Positions 1 through 8,461 of a stretch of DNA of 64,000 nucleotides are shown here, piece by piece. The stretch comes from Phycicoccus avicenniae (GTDB lineage: Bacteria > Actinomycetota > Actinomycetes > Actinomycetales > Dermatophilaceae). The notes below the pieces were generated by a model, which saw only the letters and a list, made by a program, of their open reading frames with translations, did not search any database and was not told where the DNA came from. How positions within the stretch are numbered: position 1 is the first letter of the stretch; every line of letters starts with the position of its first letter. The position numbers were made by a program, and so were the translations under genes. Location of the stretch: assembly GCF_018139485.1 (NCBI RefSeq), contig NZ_JAGSNF010000019.1:62001-126000 (forward strand), written 5' to 3'.

Positions 1-341
1 GTGCGGTTGCCCTCGACGGCCTTGCGGCCGAGGCGCTGCTCCTGCTCGGCGAGGTCGTCGACCGTGACGACCCACCCGAGCCAGCCGCCGCCGGCCTCGG
101 ACCGGGCCCGGACGACCTGGCCGAAGGGGGCCTTGTCGCTGGCGGGGTGGTCGAGCACCTCGACGACCTCGACGTAGCGCTCGTGGGCCAGCGGCAGGAT
201 GACGTTGCGGGTCCCGAAGCGGGGGTGCACACCGCCGTCGACCGGCCGGACGCCGATGAGCTTGGCGAGGCGCTCCGCGGTGGCGTGGACGCCATCGTGC
301 TCGGCCGCGTAGACGACGTGGTCAACTCGCATGCGCATCAT
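1..341 (-). CDS. VOC superfamily (glyoxalase-like) protein, 3' end cut by window
   Basis: Reads leftward off the window, so only the N-terminal ~113 residues are visible. The start is one of three in-frame ATGs (341, 338, 332). The opening MMRMRVDHVVYAAEHDG and the later WLGWVVTVDDL resemble the beta-alpha-beta-beta-beta half of the vicinal oxygen chelate fold, of the glyoxalase-like (Glyoxalase_3) type. Family members are metal-dependent lyases, dioxygenases or resistance proteins; substrate cannot be inferred. No clear Shine-Dalgarno sequence. The 87-base gap to the next gene (also minus strand) shows no recognised promoter. Confidence 0.7.
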   Translation of the reverse strand, partial: MMRMRVDHVVYAAEHDGVHATAERLAKLIGVRPVDGGVHPRFGTRNVILPLAHERYVEVVEVLDHPASDKAPFGQVVRARSEAGGGWLGWVVTVDDLAEQEQRLGRKAVEGNR

Positions 342-428
342 GGTCCCACACGGCGAACCCCCCACTTGACACAGCCCCCGGACCGTGGTTCACGTCCGAC
401 ACTCGAGGAGCCAGGCGTCACACGGGCC

Positions 429-1235
429 TCACGACGAGCGCTGCCGGACCGCCTCGTAGACGACCACCCCGGCCGAGACGCCCGCGTTGAGGGAGTTCAC
501 CCGGCCGGCCATCGGGATGCGCACCCGCTCGGCCGCCGCACCGAGCGCGGCGTCGGTGAGACCGGTCTTCTCGGCCCCGACGGCGATGGCGACCGCGCCC
601 CGGTAGTCGGCCGCGGTGTGCACCCGGTCGGTGTCCGGTGTCGTCGCGACGAGCCGGATCCCCGAACGCTCGAGCCAGCCCAGCGCCTCACGCAGCCCGG
701 CCGTCGCCACCGGGACGGAGAACACCGTCCCCTTGCTCGCCCGGACGACGTTCGGGTTGCCCCAGTCGGTCACGGGGTCGGCCGCGACGACCGCGGACGC
801 CCCCGCCGCGTCGGCGGTGCGCAGCACGGAGCCCAGGTTGCCCGGCTTCTCGAGCCCCTCGACGAGCACGACGAGCGGGTCCGCAGGCAGCCGCAGGTCG
901 GCCAGCGGCACCCCGGCCACCGGGACGACACCGAGGACACCGTCCGGGCCCTCGCGGTAGGCGACCTTCTCGAACGCCGCCCGGCTGCACCGGACGGTCG
1001 TCGCGCCGAGCGCCCGCGCCTCGTCGACGAGCCCACCCATGCGCTCCGGGTCGAGCATGAGCTCGGGGCAGTGCAGCAGCGTGCGCGGCACCACCCCCGC
1101 GTCGACGGCGAGCCGCAGCTCCTCGTACCCGTCGACGACCGTGAGGCCCTGCTCCTCGCGCACCCGGCGTCGGCGCAGCGCCGTCACCGCCTTGAGGCGG
1201 GGGTTCGTCGTCGACGTCACGTGCAGCTCGGCCAT
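429..1235 (-). CDS. TrmH/SpoU-family RNA 2'-O-ribose methyltransferase
   Basis: 268 residues from the ATG at 1235 (MAELHVTSTTNPRLKAVTAL). A small N-terminal substrate-binding domain (about 1-110) precedes a SPOUT knotted methyltransferase domain. The three SPOUT motifs are visible: EGLEKPGNLGSVLRTADAAG, VGAEKTGLTD, and RIPMAGRVNSLNAGVSAGVV at the C-terminus. The family transfers methyl from S-adenosylmethionine to a ribose 2'-OH of rRNA or tRNA. The length and N-terminal domain fit the RlmB/TsnR type acting on 23S rRNA, but the exact nucleotide is not determinable. Divergent from the PAP2 genes. The much longer upstream open frame is a GC-rich shadow and is not used. Confidence 0.88.
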   Translation of the reverse strand: MAELHVTSTTNPRLKAVTALRRRRVREEQGLTVVDGYEELRLAVDAGVVPRTLLHCPELMLDPERMGGLVDEARALGATTVRCSRAAFEKVAYREGPDGVLGVVPVAGVPLADLRLPADPLVVLVEGLEKPGNLGSVLRTADAAGASAVVAADPVTDWGNPNVVRASKGTVFSVPVATAGLREALGWLERSGIRLVATTPDTDRVHTAADYRGAVAIAVGAEKTGLTDAALGAAAERVRIPMAGRVNSLNAGVSAGVVVYEAVRQRSS

Positions 1236-1343
1236 GGCGGGCCCAGCATCCCACGTCGTCCACGTCGCCCGCCCCGAGCCGGCGTGGGCCGCAGCCGGGG
1301 ACGTCCCGGCGACGGGAGGGTGAACGCCAGGAGTCCCGTGCGG

Positions 1344-1349
1344 TAGAAA
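1344..1349 (+). promoter_or_regulatory. -10 element of leaderless PAP2 gene
   Basis: TAGAAA ends 7 bases before the ATG at 1356, so transcription should begin at or next to the A of the start codon. No Shine-Dalgarno sequence precedes the gene. Confidence 0.5.
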
Positions 1350-1355
1350 AGGGCG

Positions 1356-2147
1356 ATGACCAGCAGCGACGCCCCCAGCCCTGCCGAGGAGCGACGCCGC
1401 CGGGTCGGACGCGCCGCGGTCTTCGCGCTCGTCACCGCCGCCGTCCTCTTCGGGGTCGGCGGCCTCGTCCGCAGCCGCTGGGACCCGCTCATCTCCTTCG
1501 ACGACGACGCGGTCGGCACCCTCGTCGGCATCACCGTCGACAACCCCTGGCTCCTGGACGCCGCCCACGTCTGGGAGCTCGTCACCCAGCCGTTCCTCCT
1601 CCACACCCTCGGTACCCTGCTCTGCCTCTGGGCCTGGCTGCGCCGCGGCATGCGGACCCGGGCCTGGTGGGCCTTCGGCACGCTCATGGCGTCCTGGGTC
1701 GTCGGGTTGGGGGCGAAGTACGTCTTCCAGCGCGCCCGGCCGGTCATCGAGGACCCGGTCTCCGAGGCCCCGGGCTACTCTTTCCCCTCGGGCCACGCCC
1801 TCAACTCCGCCGCCTTCGCGACGACTGTCGTGATCCTCCTCTGGCCGCTGGTCACCCGGCGGCTCCTGCGGGGGGTCCTCGTCGCGGCCGCCGTCGTCCT
1901 CGTCGCCGTGACGATGGCCGACCGGATGTTCCTCGGCGTGCACTACCCGAGCGACGTCACCGTCGGCGTCGTCACCGGGGCCGGGCTCGCCCTCGCCTCG
2001 TTCGCCGGCTTCGTCGGCTGGTCCCCACGACGGCCCGAGGTCGTCGACGACCCCGACGCCACCCCGTCGAGCACCCGCGAGGAGTCCGACGGTGGCCCCG
2101 TCGACGACGCGTCCACCGCCCGCCCCCGACAGCACCGGGAGTCCTGA
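1356..2147 (+). CDS. PAP2-family phosphatase, membrane protein (first of a pair)
   Basis: 263 residues with about six hydrophobic segments. The three PAP2 catalytic motifs are visible: K121-x6-RP (R128-P129), PSGH at 144-147, and a third motif with H196 and D200 (GVHYPSD). In this family the PSGH and third-motif histidines carry out phosphoester hydrolysis, usually of phosphatidate, prenyl pyrophosphate or related lipids on the outer face of the membrane. The tail (about 225-263) is acidic, polar and likely disordered. The stop overlaps the start of the next PAP2 gene (ATGA), so the two are translationally coupled. Start supported by the leaderless -10 at 1344. Confidence 0.85.
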   Translation: MTSSDAPSPAEERRRRVGRAAVFALVTAAVLFGVGGLVRSRWDPLISFDDDAVGTLVGITVDNPWLLDAAHVWELVTQPFLLHTLGTLLCLWAWLRRGMRTRAWWAFGTLMASWVVGLGAKYVFQRARPVIEDPVSEAPGYSFPSGHALNSAAFATTVVILLWPLVTRRLLRGVLVAAAVVLVAVTMADRMFLGVHYPSDVTVGVVTGAGLALASFAGFVGWSPRRPEVVDDPDATPSSTREESDGGPVDDASTARPRQHRES

Positions 2148-2902
2148 TGTCCACGCTCACCCGCTGGGACGGCGTGTCCTCGCCTCCCCCCGCACGGCAG
2201 GCCCTGCGCGACCTCGTCGTCCGCTCGATCCTGCCCGCGGCGGGCCTCTTCGCCCTGATGTGCGCCCTCGGGCTGCTCCTCGTCGACGTGCTCGGCGACC
2301 CCGAGCCCGAGGACGACCTCGTCTGGTGGCTGCAGGAGCAGCGGACCCCGACGGGCGAGGCGGTGACCCATCTCTTCAGCTCGCTCGGCAACACCCCGGT
2401 CGTCATCGGCATCGCCGCGCTCGGGACCGGCGTCGTCATGTGGCGGACACGACGCTGGTGGTACGCCGTGGTCCCCCTCCTGGCCATCACGCTGCAGTCG
2501 CTCGTCTTCGTCAGCTCGGCCGCGGTCGTCGGCCGGGACCGGCCCGACGTGGAACGCCTCGACCCGACACCCCCGACCGCGAGCTTCCCGAGCGGGCACG
2601 TGAGCGCCGCGACGGCCGTGTGGACGTCCTTCGCGCTCTACGCGACGCGGATCGAGAACCTCGCGGCCCGCCGGGCGGTCGTCGTGCTCTGCCTGATCGT
2701 CCCGCCGCTCGTGGCGTTCGCCCGCGTGTACCGGGGCGCGCACCACGTCTCCGACGTCCTCGCCGGCATCGTCAACGGGGTCGTGTGCGCGTTCCTCGCG
2801 TGGCGCTGGCTACGCACCGAGGAGGACGACGCTCCGTCCGGCGATGCGGCGACCGCACGGTCCTCGGCCGACGAGGAGCCGGACGCTCAGAGCTTGGCGT
2901 AG
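2147..2902 (+). CDS. PAP2-family phosphatase, membrane protein (second of a pair)
   Basis: 251 residues from the ATG that overlaps the preceding stop. Motifs: VVGRDRPDVERLD (motif 1 form), ASFPSGHVSAATA (motif 2), and RVYRGAHHVSDVLAG (motif 3 with catalytic His and supporting Asp). Five to six membrane segments are predicted by eye. The sequence is only distantly similar to its upstream partner, so this is not a recent duplication. Likely substrates are lipid phosphates such as undecaprenyl pyrophosphate or phosphatidylglycerol phosphate, not resolvable here. The 3' end overlaps the converging DUF1206 gene by 16 bases. Confidence 0.85.
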   Translation: MSTLTRWDGVSSPPPARQALRDLVVRSILPAAGLFALMCALGLLLVDVLGDPEPEDDLVWWLQEQRTPTGEAVTHLFSSLGNTPVVIGIAALGTGVVMWRTRRWWYAVVPLLAITLQSLVFVSSAAVVGRDRPDVERLDPTPPTASFPSGHVSAATAVWTSFALYATRIENLAARRAVVVLCLIVPPLVAFARVYRGAHHVSDVLAGIVNGVVCAFLAWRWLRTEEDDAPSGDAATARSSADEEPDAQSLA

Positions 2903-3675
2903 CGGGCGCGCCCGATCGAGTAGACGCCGTAGGCGGCGATGCCGAGCGCGACGACAGTGAGGATGTACGGCCCGAACGCCATGTCCTTGAGCGACTTCAG
3001 CGCGCCGTCCAGGCCCTTGGCGTCGTCGGGGTCGGACTGCCAGGCAGCGATGAGGAAGAAGAAGCCGACGATGGCGAGCGCCGCACCCTTGGCGATGTAG
3101 CCGATCCGCCCGGCGCGCACGATCCAGGTCCCCGGGTGCTGCTGCAGGTCCTCGAGGAACTTCTTCTTCCAGCCCTTGTACACGTGGTACCCGGCGATCC
3201 CGAGGATGACGAGGCCGACGATCCCGACGAGGACCTGGCCACCGGGGCTGCCCATGAGCCGCTGCGTGACGTCCTGGGTCTGCTGCTCGCTGTTGCCGCC
3301 GGAGCCCAGCGCGACGATGCGGAACGTCGAGACCGCGAAGAAGCCGTACGTCACGCCCTTGGCCACGTGCTTGAGCCGGTCGGAGGTCTCGCCACGGCTG
3401 AGCACCGCCTCGGTGATCGACCACAGCGCGAGGAGGGCGAAGCCGGCGACCCCGATCCACAGGACAACGGCACCGCCGGTGTTGCCGGCGAGGGACCTCA
3501 GCGCCCCGCCCTGGTCGGCGTTCCCGCCGCCACCACCCCACGCGACGCGCAGGGCGATCCAGCCGATGAGGAGGTGCAGGAGGCCGAGGACGGCGAAGCC
3601 CGCCCGAGCCCCGTACTCGACGACGGGGTTCTCGTTGGCCTCGCGGGTGGCCCGGTTCACATCGGCGCTGGTCAT
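2887..3675 (-). CDS. DUF1206 integral membrane protein
   Basis: 262 residues from the ATG at 3675 (MTSADVNRATREANENP). Three copies of an approximately 70-residue two-helix unit give about six membrane segments; each unit has a G-x-L-H/Y hallmark such as ARAGFAVLGLLHLLIGWIAL, KGVTYGFFAVSTF and RIGYIAKGAALAIVGFFFL. This matches the actinobacterial DUF1206 family, whose function is unknown. A -10-like CAGGGT (3682-3687) sits 7 bases before this ATG, favouring it over the in-frame GTG at 3681. It is monocistronic and converges with the PAP2 pair. Confidence 0.82.
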   Translation of the reverse strand: MTSADVNRATREANENPVVEYGARAGFAVLGLLHLLIGWIALRVAWGGGGGNADQGGALRSLAGNTGGAVVLWIGVAGFALLALWSITEAVLSRGETSDRLKHVAKGVTYGFFAVSTFRIVALGSGGNSEQQTQDVTQRLMGSPGGQVLVGIVGLVILGIAGYHVYKGWKKKFLEDLQQHPGTWIVRAGRIGYIAKGAALAIVGFFFLIAAWQSDPDDAKGLDGALKSLKDMAFGPYILTVVALGIAAYGVYSIGRARYAKL

Positions 3676-3681
3676 GCGCAC

Positions 3682-3687
3682 ACCCTG
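3682..3687 (-). promoter_or_regulatory. -10-like element for leaderless DUF1206 gene
   Basis: CAGGGT (minus strand) ends 7 bases before the ATG at 3675. It is a weak match (C instead of T at position 1), but the spacing equals that of many other genes in the window. Confidence 0.35.
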
Positions 3688-3714
3688 CCACCAGCGAGGA
3701 CACCGCGTCGAGTG

Positions 3715-3732
3715 CCCGTCCTCGGGGACGGG
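3715..3732 (-). terminator. Hairpin immediately after the HAD gene
   Basis: Perfect 7-bp stem CCCGTCC (3715-3721) / GGACGGG (3726-3732) with a 4-base loop. On the minus strand it begins on the base after the HAD stop codon, as expected for an intrinsic-type terminator. There is no U-tract. Confidence 0.5.
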
Positions 3733-4533
3733 TCAGCCCGGGAGCAGCGAGCGCAGGACGGGCGCCAGGCCGTGGTCGTCGACGTGGTCCGTCGTCTCGT
3801 CGGCGACGGCCTTCACCTCGTCGGGCGCGTTGCCCATCGCGACCCCCCGGGCGGCCCAGCGCAGCATCTCGAGGTCGTTGCGCTGGTCGCCGACGGCGAC
3901 GGTCGCGGACGGCTCGACGCCGAGCCGCCGGCGCACCGTCTCGAGGGCGGCCCCCTTCGAGACTCCCTCGGGGGTGATGTCCATCCAGGCGCTCCAGCCG
4001 ATGGCGTACTCGACGCCGTGCAGCCCGATCCGCTCCGTGCCGGCGAGGAAGTCCTCGTCGGTGCCCTCCGGGTCGCGGATCGTCAGGCGGGTCACGGGCC
4101 GGGCCATGAGGTCCTCGAAGGGCACGACCCGAGGGGTGCCGTCGAGCTCGCCGTCCGGGAACGGCGCCGAGACCTTGAACCCGGTCCCGACCTCCTCGAC
4201 CGCGACGAGGGCCGTCGGGAACTCCTCGCGCAGCGCCCGCAGCGCGGGGGCCGGGTCGAAGGTCACCGCCTCGAGCACCTCGTAGCCGGTCTCGAGGTCG
4301 GGGTCGAGACGGAGGGTGATCGCCCCGTTGGCGCACACGGCGTAGCCGGTGACGATGCCGAGGGCGTCCAGGACGGGAAGGGTGCCGAGCACGCCCCGGC
4401 CGGTGGCGAGGACGACGACGTGACCGGCGTCGCGGACCGCCTGCACGGCGTCCCGGACGGGGTCGTGGAGGTGGCCGTCGTGGTCGACGGTCGTGCCGTC
4501 GATGTCGAGGCAGACCATGAGCGGAGGAGTCAT
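3733..4533 (-). CDS. Cof-type HAD-superfamily phosphatase
   Basis: 266 residues from the ATG at 4533 (MTPPLMVCLDIDGTTVDHDG). The HAD motif I DIDGT holds the nucleophile and acid Asp near the N-terminus. Motif II is LATGRG and the C-terminal motif IV is VAVGDQRNDLEML. The large type IIB cap between them (about 85-200) defines the Cof/YbiV group of sugar-phosphate or cofactor-phosphate phosphatases. A TAGCGT -10 at 4542-4547 lies 9 bases upstream of this ATG; the alternative ATG at 4518 has no such support. In many actinobacteria a gene of this type sits beside serS and pheA; here serS is 11 kb away. Confidence 0.85.
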   Translation of the reverse strand: MTPPLMVCLDIDGTTVDHDGHLHDPVRDAVQAVRDAGHVVVLATGRGVLGTLPVLDALGIVTGYAVCANGAITLRLDPDLETGYEVLEAVTFDPAPALRALREEFPTALVAVEEVGTGFKVSAPFPDGELDGTPRVVPFEDLMARPVTRLTIRDPEGTDEDFLAGTERIGLHGVEYAIGWSAWMDITPEGVSKGAALETVRRRLGVEPSATVAVGDQRNDLEMLRWAARGVAMGNAPDEVKAVADETTDHVDDHGLAPVLRSLLPG

Positions 4534-4541
4534 CACCGCGG

Positions 4542-4547
4542 ACGCTA
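4542..4547 (-). promoter_or_regulatory. -10 element of HAD phosphatase gene
   Basis: TAGCGT on the minus strand, ending 9 bases before the ATG at 4533, consistent with a leaderless or nearly leaderless transcript. Confidence 0.45.
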
Positions 4548-4630
4548 CCGACTCCGGGTGAACGCGCGGTGGACGCGCCCGGCGGGCGGGCCCCTCGACG
4601 GCGCGCCGAGCGGACTCGACGGTCCCCGCC

Positions 4631-5461
4631 TCAGCCGCGCGGCTGGCCCAGCTTCCAGTAGCTGCAGAAGAGGACGTCCCGCTTGTCCATCCCGGCCTCG
4701 CGGACGAGGAGGCGGCGCACGTCGGCCGCGAGGTCGGCCTCCCCGCAGGCCCACGCGTAGCCGACGTCGACGAGGTCGGCGAGCCGCTCGCGCAGGGCGG
4801 GCAGCACGGCGCTGCCCGGCGTGTGCCGCCGGACGTGGACGTGGGCCGGGCCGAGGTCGTACCCGGCGAGGACGGCCGGGTCGGCGACCTCGACGTGGAC
4901 CTCCAGGTCCCCGCGGCGGACCGCGTCGGGACCGCCCGCGACGTCGAGGATCCCGGCGACCGACGGGAGCGCGGTCTCGTCCGCGACGAGGAGCTTCCGG
5001 GCGTCGGTGTCGCCACCGCGCCACAGGGCACCCCCGCAGTGGAACCCGACCTCGTCGCCCGGGCGGGCGCGGCAGGTCCACGCCGACCCCGGTCCGGCGT
5101 CGCCGTGGGTGACGATGTCGACGTCCATCCGGCCCCGGGCCGGGTCGTGCCGCCGGATCGTGTACCAGCGCAGGTCGGGGCGCTGCTCCTCGGGCAGGTC
5201 GGCGATGACCGCGCGGACGTTGCCGCCCGAGGGCCCGGGGAGGACGAGCGGGCGGTCGGGGCGCGGCATCATGAGGCCGAAGTACTCGTCGGGGCCGACG
5301 GGCCGGAAGGCCATGAGCTCGGGCGCCTCGAAGGTCACCCGGCGCATCCCGCCGCCGAGGTCCGCGACGGCCGCGACCCGCATCCGGAACTGCTCGGGGG
5401 CCGCGCGGGCGACGGGGGTGGCGAGGGTGACCCGCTCGGGGCGGGGCGGGGCGACGCTCAT
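4631..5461 (-). CDS. Siderophore-interacting protein (flavin-dependent ferric-siderophore reductase)
   Basis: 276 residues from the ATG at 5461. An N-terminal FAD-binding beta barrel (about 20-145) contains the flavin motif RWYTIRRHDP. The C-terminal NAD(P)H-binding part (about 150-276) ends in the family signature FCSYWKLGQPRG. Such cytosolic proteins reduce Fe(III)-siderophore after import and release the iron. It is the last gene of the ferric-siderophore operon; its start overlaps the ATPase stop by 4 bases, so it should be co-expressed under the iron box at 9529-9562. Confidence 0.88.
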   Translation of the reverse strand: MSVAPPRPERVTLATPVARAAPEQFRMRVAAVADLGGGMRRVTFEAPELMAFRPVGPDEYFGLMMPRPDRPLVLPGPSGGNVRAVIADLPEEQRPDLRWYTIRRHDPARGRMDVDIVTHGDAGPGSAWTCRARPGDEVGFHCGGALWRGGDTDARKLLVADETALPSVAGILDVAGGPDAVRRGDLEVHVEVADPAVLAGYDLGPAHVHVRRHTPGSAVLPALRERLADLVDVGYAWACGEADLAADVRRLLVREAGMDKRDVLFCSYWKLGQPRG

Positions 5462-6330
5462 CGGTGGGCTCCTTCGGGGCGGACCCGGCGTCGCGGGACG
5501 ACGACGGGGGTGCCGGTGTCGGGGTCGGTGAGGACGGACGCGGAGACGCCGAAGACCTCCTCGACGACGGCGGGGGTCACGACCTCGCCGGGCGGCCCCT
5601 CGGCGACGATCGCGCCGTCCCGCATCGCGACGAGGTGGTCGGCGTAGCGGGCGGCCATCCCGAGGTCGTGCAGGACCATGACGACCGTGCTGCCGGCGTC
5701 CTCGGACAGGCCGCGGACGAGGTCGAGGACGTCGAGCTGGTGCGCGACGTCGAGGAAGGACGTCGGCTCGTCGAGGAGGAGGACCGGCGTCTGCTGGGCG
5801 AGGACGAGGGCCAGCCACACCCGCTGGCGCTGGCCGCCCGAGAGGCTGTCGACCGGGACCCCGGCGAGGTGGACGAGGTCCGTCCGCTCGAGCGCCGCGG
5901 CGACCGCCTCCTCGTCGGCCCGGCCCCACGTGCGGAACAGGCCGTGGTGCGGGTGCCGGCCGCGCTCGACGAGCTCGAGGACGGTGACCCCCTCGGGCAC
6001 GACGGGCTGCTGGGGCAGCAGACCGACCCGGCGAGCCACCTCGCGCGTCGACAGGGTGCCGATCTCGTCGCCGTCGAGGAGCACGGACCCGCCGACGGGG
6101 CGCAGCAGCCGCCCGAGCCCGCGGAGCAGGGTCGACTTGCCGCAGCCGTTGGGTCCGACGACTGCGGTGGTGCGGCCGGTCGGCACGTCGAGGCTCACGC
6201 CGTCGACGACGACGCGGTCGCCGTAGCCGAGCCGGACCGCGTCGGTCCGCAGCCGGGCGGCGGGGCGGTCGTCCCCACCGGCGGGCACCGGGTGCGCCGT
6301 CGTGGGCTGGTCGGTCTCGGTCACGGTCAT
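5458..6330 (-). CDS. Ferric-siderophore ABC transporter ATP-binding protein (FepC type)
   Basis: 290 residues. Walker A GPNGCGKST, Q-loop LLPQQPVV, signature LSGGQRQRVWLA, Walker B VLLLDEPTSFLD and the switch histidine in VLHDLG are all intact. The GRHPHHGLF stretch and overall length match the FecE/FepC iron-complex group. It energises import through the two permeases encoded just upstream. The ATG at 6330 overlaps the permease stop by 4 bases and its stop overlaps the reductase gene by 4, showing a tightly coupled operon. The N-terminal ~25 residues are a non-conserved extension. Confidence 0.92.
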   Translation of the reverse strand: MTVTETDQPTTAHPVPAGGDDRPAARLRTDAVRLGYGDRVVVDGVSLDVPTGRTTAVVGPNGCGKSTLLRGLGRLLRPVGGSVLLDGDEIGTLSTREVARRVGLLPQQPVVPEGVTVLELVERGRHPHHGLFRTWGRADEEAVAAALERTDLVHLAGVPVDSLSGGQRQRVWLALVLAQQTPVLLLDEPTSFLDVAHQLDVLDLVRGLSEDAGSTVVMVLHDLGMAARYADHLVAMRDGAIVAEGPPGEVVTPAVVEEVFGVSASVLTDPDTGTPVVVPRRRVRPEGAHR

Positions 6331-7409
6331 CGGCCCTCCGGGGTCGAGCGGGTGCGGAGCATCCAGAGCAGGACGGGCGCGCCGAGCAGTCCGGTGACGA
6401 GCCCGACCGGCAGCGCGGTGTCGGGGACGGCGTAGGCGGACAGGTGGTCGGCGCCGACGACGACGACCGCGCCGACGAGGGCGGCGATCCCGACGGACGG
6501 GCGGCCGGGGACGAGGCGCCGGGCGATGGGCCCGCTGAGGAACCCGACGAACGCGATCGGCCCGACGACCGCCGTGGCCGCGGCGACGAGGGCGACGACG
6601 AGGAGCGTCACCCCGATCCGCAGCGCGGGGACACGCACCCCGAGGGCGGCGGCCAGGTCGTCGCCGAGGACGAGGACGGGCAGCCGGCCGGACAGGGCCA
6701 GGAGCACGGGCAGCAGCAACGCGTCCAGGACGAGAAGCCGTCCGATGTCGGTCCACGTCACGGAGTTGAGGCTGCCGCTCAGCCAGACGAGGGCCTCCTG
6801 CGCCTGGTAGATGCTCGAGCGGACGAGCATCCAGTGCACGACCGCCGACAGCCCCGCCGCGAGCGCGACGCCGACGAGCACCATCCGCCCGGTGGCGCTG
6901 CCGCCCCCGCCGGCCTGGCTGAGGATGACGAGCGCGACGAGCACGGAGCCGCCGAGGGCCGCCACCGTCACCGGGGTGCCGCGCAGCCCGAGGGCGACGA
7001 CGGAGACGACGGCGGCGGCGCTGGCCCCGAGGGTCAGGCCGAGGATGTCCGGGCTCGCGAGCGGGTTGCGCAGCATGACCTGGAACGCCCCGCCGGCCGC
7101 GCCGAACGCGGCGCCGCAGAGGACGGCCATGACGGCCCGCGGCAGCGTGGACTCCATGAGGATGAACGAGGCGACCGGGATCTCGGCGCCGCCGATGATC
7201 CGGACCGCGTCGACGAACGAGACCCGGTAGTCGCCGAGCAGCGCGCGGACGAGGACGAGCGCGACGAGCAGGACGAGGAGCACCCCGACGACGACGGCCC
7301 GCCGGCGCCGGGGCCCACGGCGGGCGGCGGCGAGCGCGTCGGCGGTGGACCGGGGGGCGGCGGGCGCGGTCGGCGCGGTCGGCGCGGTCGGGCGGGTGGC
7401 GGCCGTCAT
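6327..7409 (-). CDS. FecCD-family iron-siderophore permease (FepG type)
   Basis: 360 residues from the ATG at 7409, which overlaps the stop of the upstream permease by one base (TGATG). An in-frame GTG at 7412 is possible but overlaps further. About nine to ten membrane helices follow a cytoplasmic N-terminus with a TAP repeat encoded by tandem 9-base units near 7362-7389. Family landmarks include RNPLASPDILGLTLGA and the coupling region VGPIAFVGFLSGPIARRL. It forms a heterodimeric channel with the next permease for a ferric siderophore delivered by the binding lipoprotein. Confidence 0.9.
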   Translation of the reverse strand: MTAATRPTAPTAPTAPAAPRSTADALAAARRGPRRRRAVVVGVLLVLLVALVLVRALLGDYRVSFVDAVRIIGGAEIPVASFILMESTLPRAVMAVLCGAAFGAAGGAFQVMLRNPLASPDILGLTLGASAAAVVSVVALGLRGTPVTVAALGGSVLVALVILSQAGGGGSATGRMVLVGVALAAGLSAVVHWMLVRSSIYQAQEALVWLSGSLNSVTWTDIGRLLVLDALLLPVLLALSGRLPVLVLGDDLAAALGVRVPALRIGVTLLVVALVAAATAVVGPIAFVGFLSGPIARRLVPGRPSVGIAALVGAVVVVGADHLSAYAVPDTALPVGLVTGLLGAPVLLWMLRTRSTPEGR

Positions 7410-8461
7410 CACATCCCCCTGACCCGGCGGACGACGAGGACGAGCACGGGGGCACCGACGACGGCGCAGACGATGCCGACCTGGATCTCCGACGGCGGGG
7501 AGACGAGGCGCCCGACGACGTCGGCGAGGACGACGAACGCCGGGCCGAGGAGGGCGCTGAGGACGAGCACCCGGCGGTGGTCGACCCCGACGAGGGCACG
7601 GACGAGGTGCGGGACGACGAGCCCGACGAAGGCGATCGGCCCGGCGAGGGCGGTGGCGCCCGCCGCGAGCAGCACGGCCCCTCCGGCCGCGAGGCCCCGG
7701 TGCAGGACGACCCGCTGGCCGAGGCCGCGGGCCAGGTCGTCGCCGAGCGCGACGGCGTTGAGCGTCGGCCCGGCCGTCAGGGCGAGGAGGGCGCCGAGGA
7801 CGAGGACGGGCGCGATGTCGAGGACGCCGCCGGCGTCCCGGCCCGCGACCGAGCCCACCTGCCAGAACCGGAAGCTGTCGAGCGAGCCCCGGTCGGTGAC
7901 GAGCACCGCCCCGATGAGGCTCTGCGCGAGGGCCATGACGGCGGCGCCGGCGAGCGCCATCGATACCGGCGCGCTCGAGCGCGGGGCGAGCATCGTGAGG
8001 GACTGGACGAGGGCGGCGACGAGGACGGTGCCGACGATCGCGGCGAGGACGTACCCGGTGACGTCGTCGAGCCCGAGGAAGCGGATGCCGAGGACGACCG
8101 CGAGGGCCGCGCCGGAGTTGAGGCCGAGGATGCTGGGCTCGGCGATGGGGTTGCGGGTCAGGCCCTGGAGCACGACGCCGCTCAGCGCCACGGCGGCCCC
8201 GACGACGAGGCCGATGAGGGTCCGGGCGACCCGGGAGTCGACGATCGCGTCGGTCCGCGCGTCGGCCGAGGACCCGACGACGGCGTCGAGGACCGCACCC
8301 GGCGCGAGGGACTGCACGCCGAGCAGGACCGAGGCGCCGACGGCGAGCGCGAGGACGACGACGGCACCCCCCACGGCCACCGGCATGGCGACGCGCGCCG
8401 ACCCGGCCCGCGCCCCGGTGAGGGGGGCGGGCCGGGTCGGACGCGTCGCGGTGGTCGTCAC
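7409..8461 (-). CDS. FecCD-family iron-siderophore permease (FepD type)
   Basis: 350 residues from GTG at 8461, which overlaps the binding-protein stop by 4 bases (GTGA). Membrane segments are spread along residues ~20-345. The sequence carries TRNPIAEPSILGLNSGA and the cytoplasmic coupling motif AGPIAFVGLVVPHLVRAL, both diagnostic for the BtuC/FecCD family. It has the fuller coupling loop of the two permeases. Partner of the FepG-type permease and the FepC-type ATPase; position 2 in the iron operon. Confidence 0.9.
   Translation of the reverse strand: MTTTATRPTRPAPLTGARAGSARVAMPVAVGGAVVVLALAVGASVLLGVQSLAPGAVLDAVVGSSADARTDAIVDSRVARTLIGLVVGAAVALSGVVLQGLTRNPIAEPSILGLNSGAALAVVLGIRFLGLDDVTGYVLAAIVGTVLVAALVQSLTMLAPRSSAPVSMALAGAAVMALAQSLIGAVLVTDRGSLDSFRFWQVGSVAGRDAGGVLDIAPVLVLGALLALTAGPTLNAVALGDDLARGLGQRVVLHRGLAAGGAVLLAAGATALAGPIAFVGLVVPHLVRALVGVDHRRVLVLSALLGPAFVVLADVVGRLVSPPSEIQVGIVCAVVGAPVLVLVVRRVRGM

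Noticed and set aside
366-371. TTGACA on the plus strand as a promoter -35
   Set aside because: Both neighbouring genes read leftward and no -10 follows at a suitable distance on the plus strand.
2147-2902. The two PAP2 genes as a recent tandem duplication
   Set aside because: They share only the catalytic motifs; surrounding sequence, lengths and tails differ.
2092-5112. Open frame of about 1000 codons on the plus strand
   Set aside because: It is antisense to DUF1206, HAD and siderophore-reductase genes with clear motifs; its translation is low-complexity Arg/Pro/Ala, the usual GC-rich shadow.
7362-7395. 9-base tandem repeat resembling a minisatellite or operator
   Set aside because: It encodes the TAP repeats in the unconserved N-terminus of the FepG-type permease; ordinary low-complexity coding.
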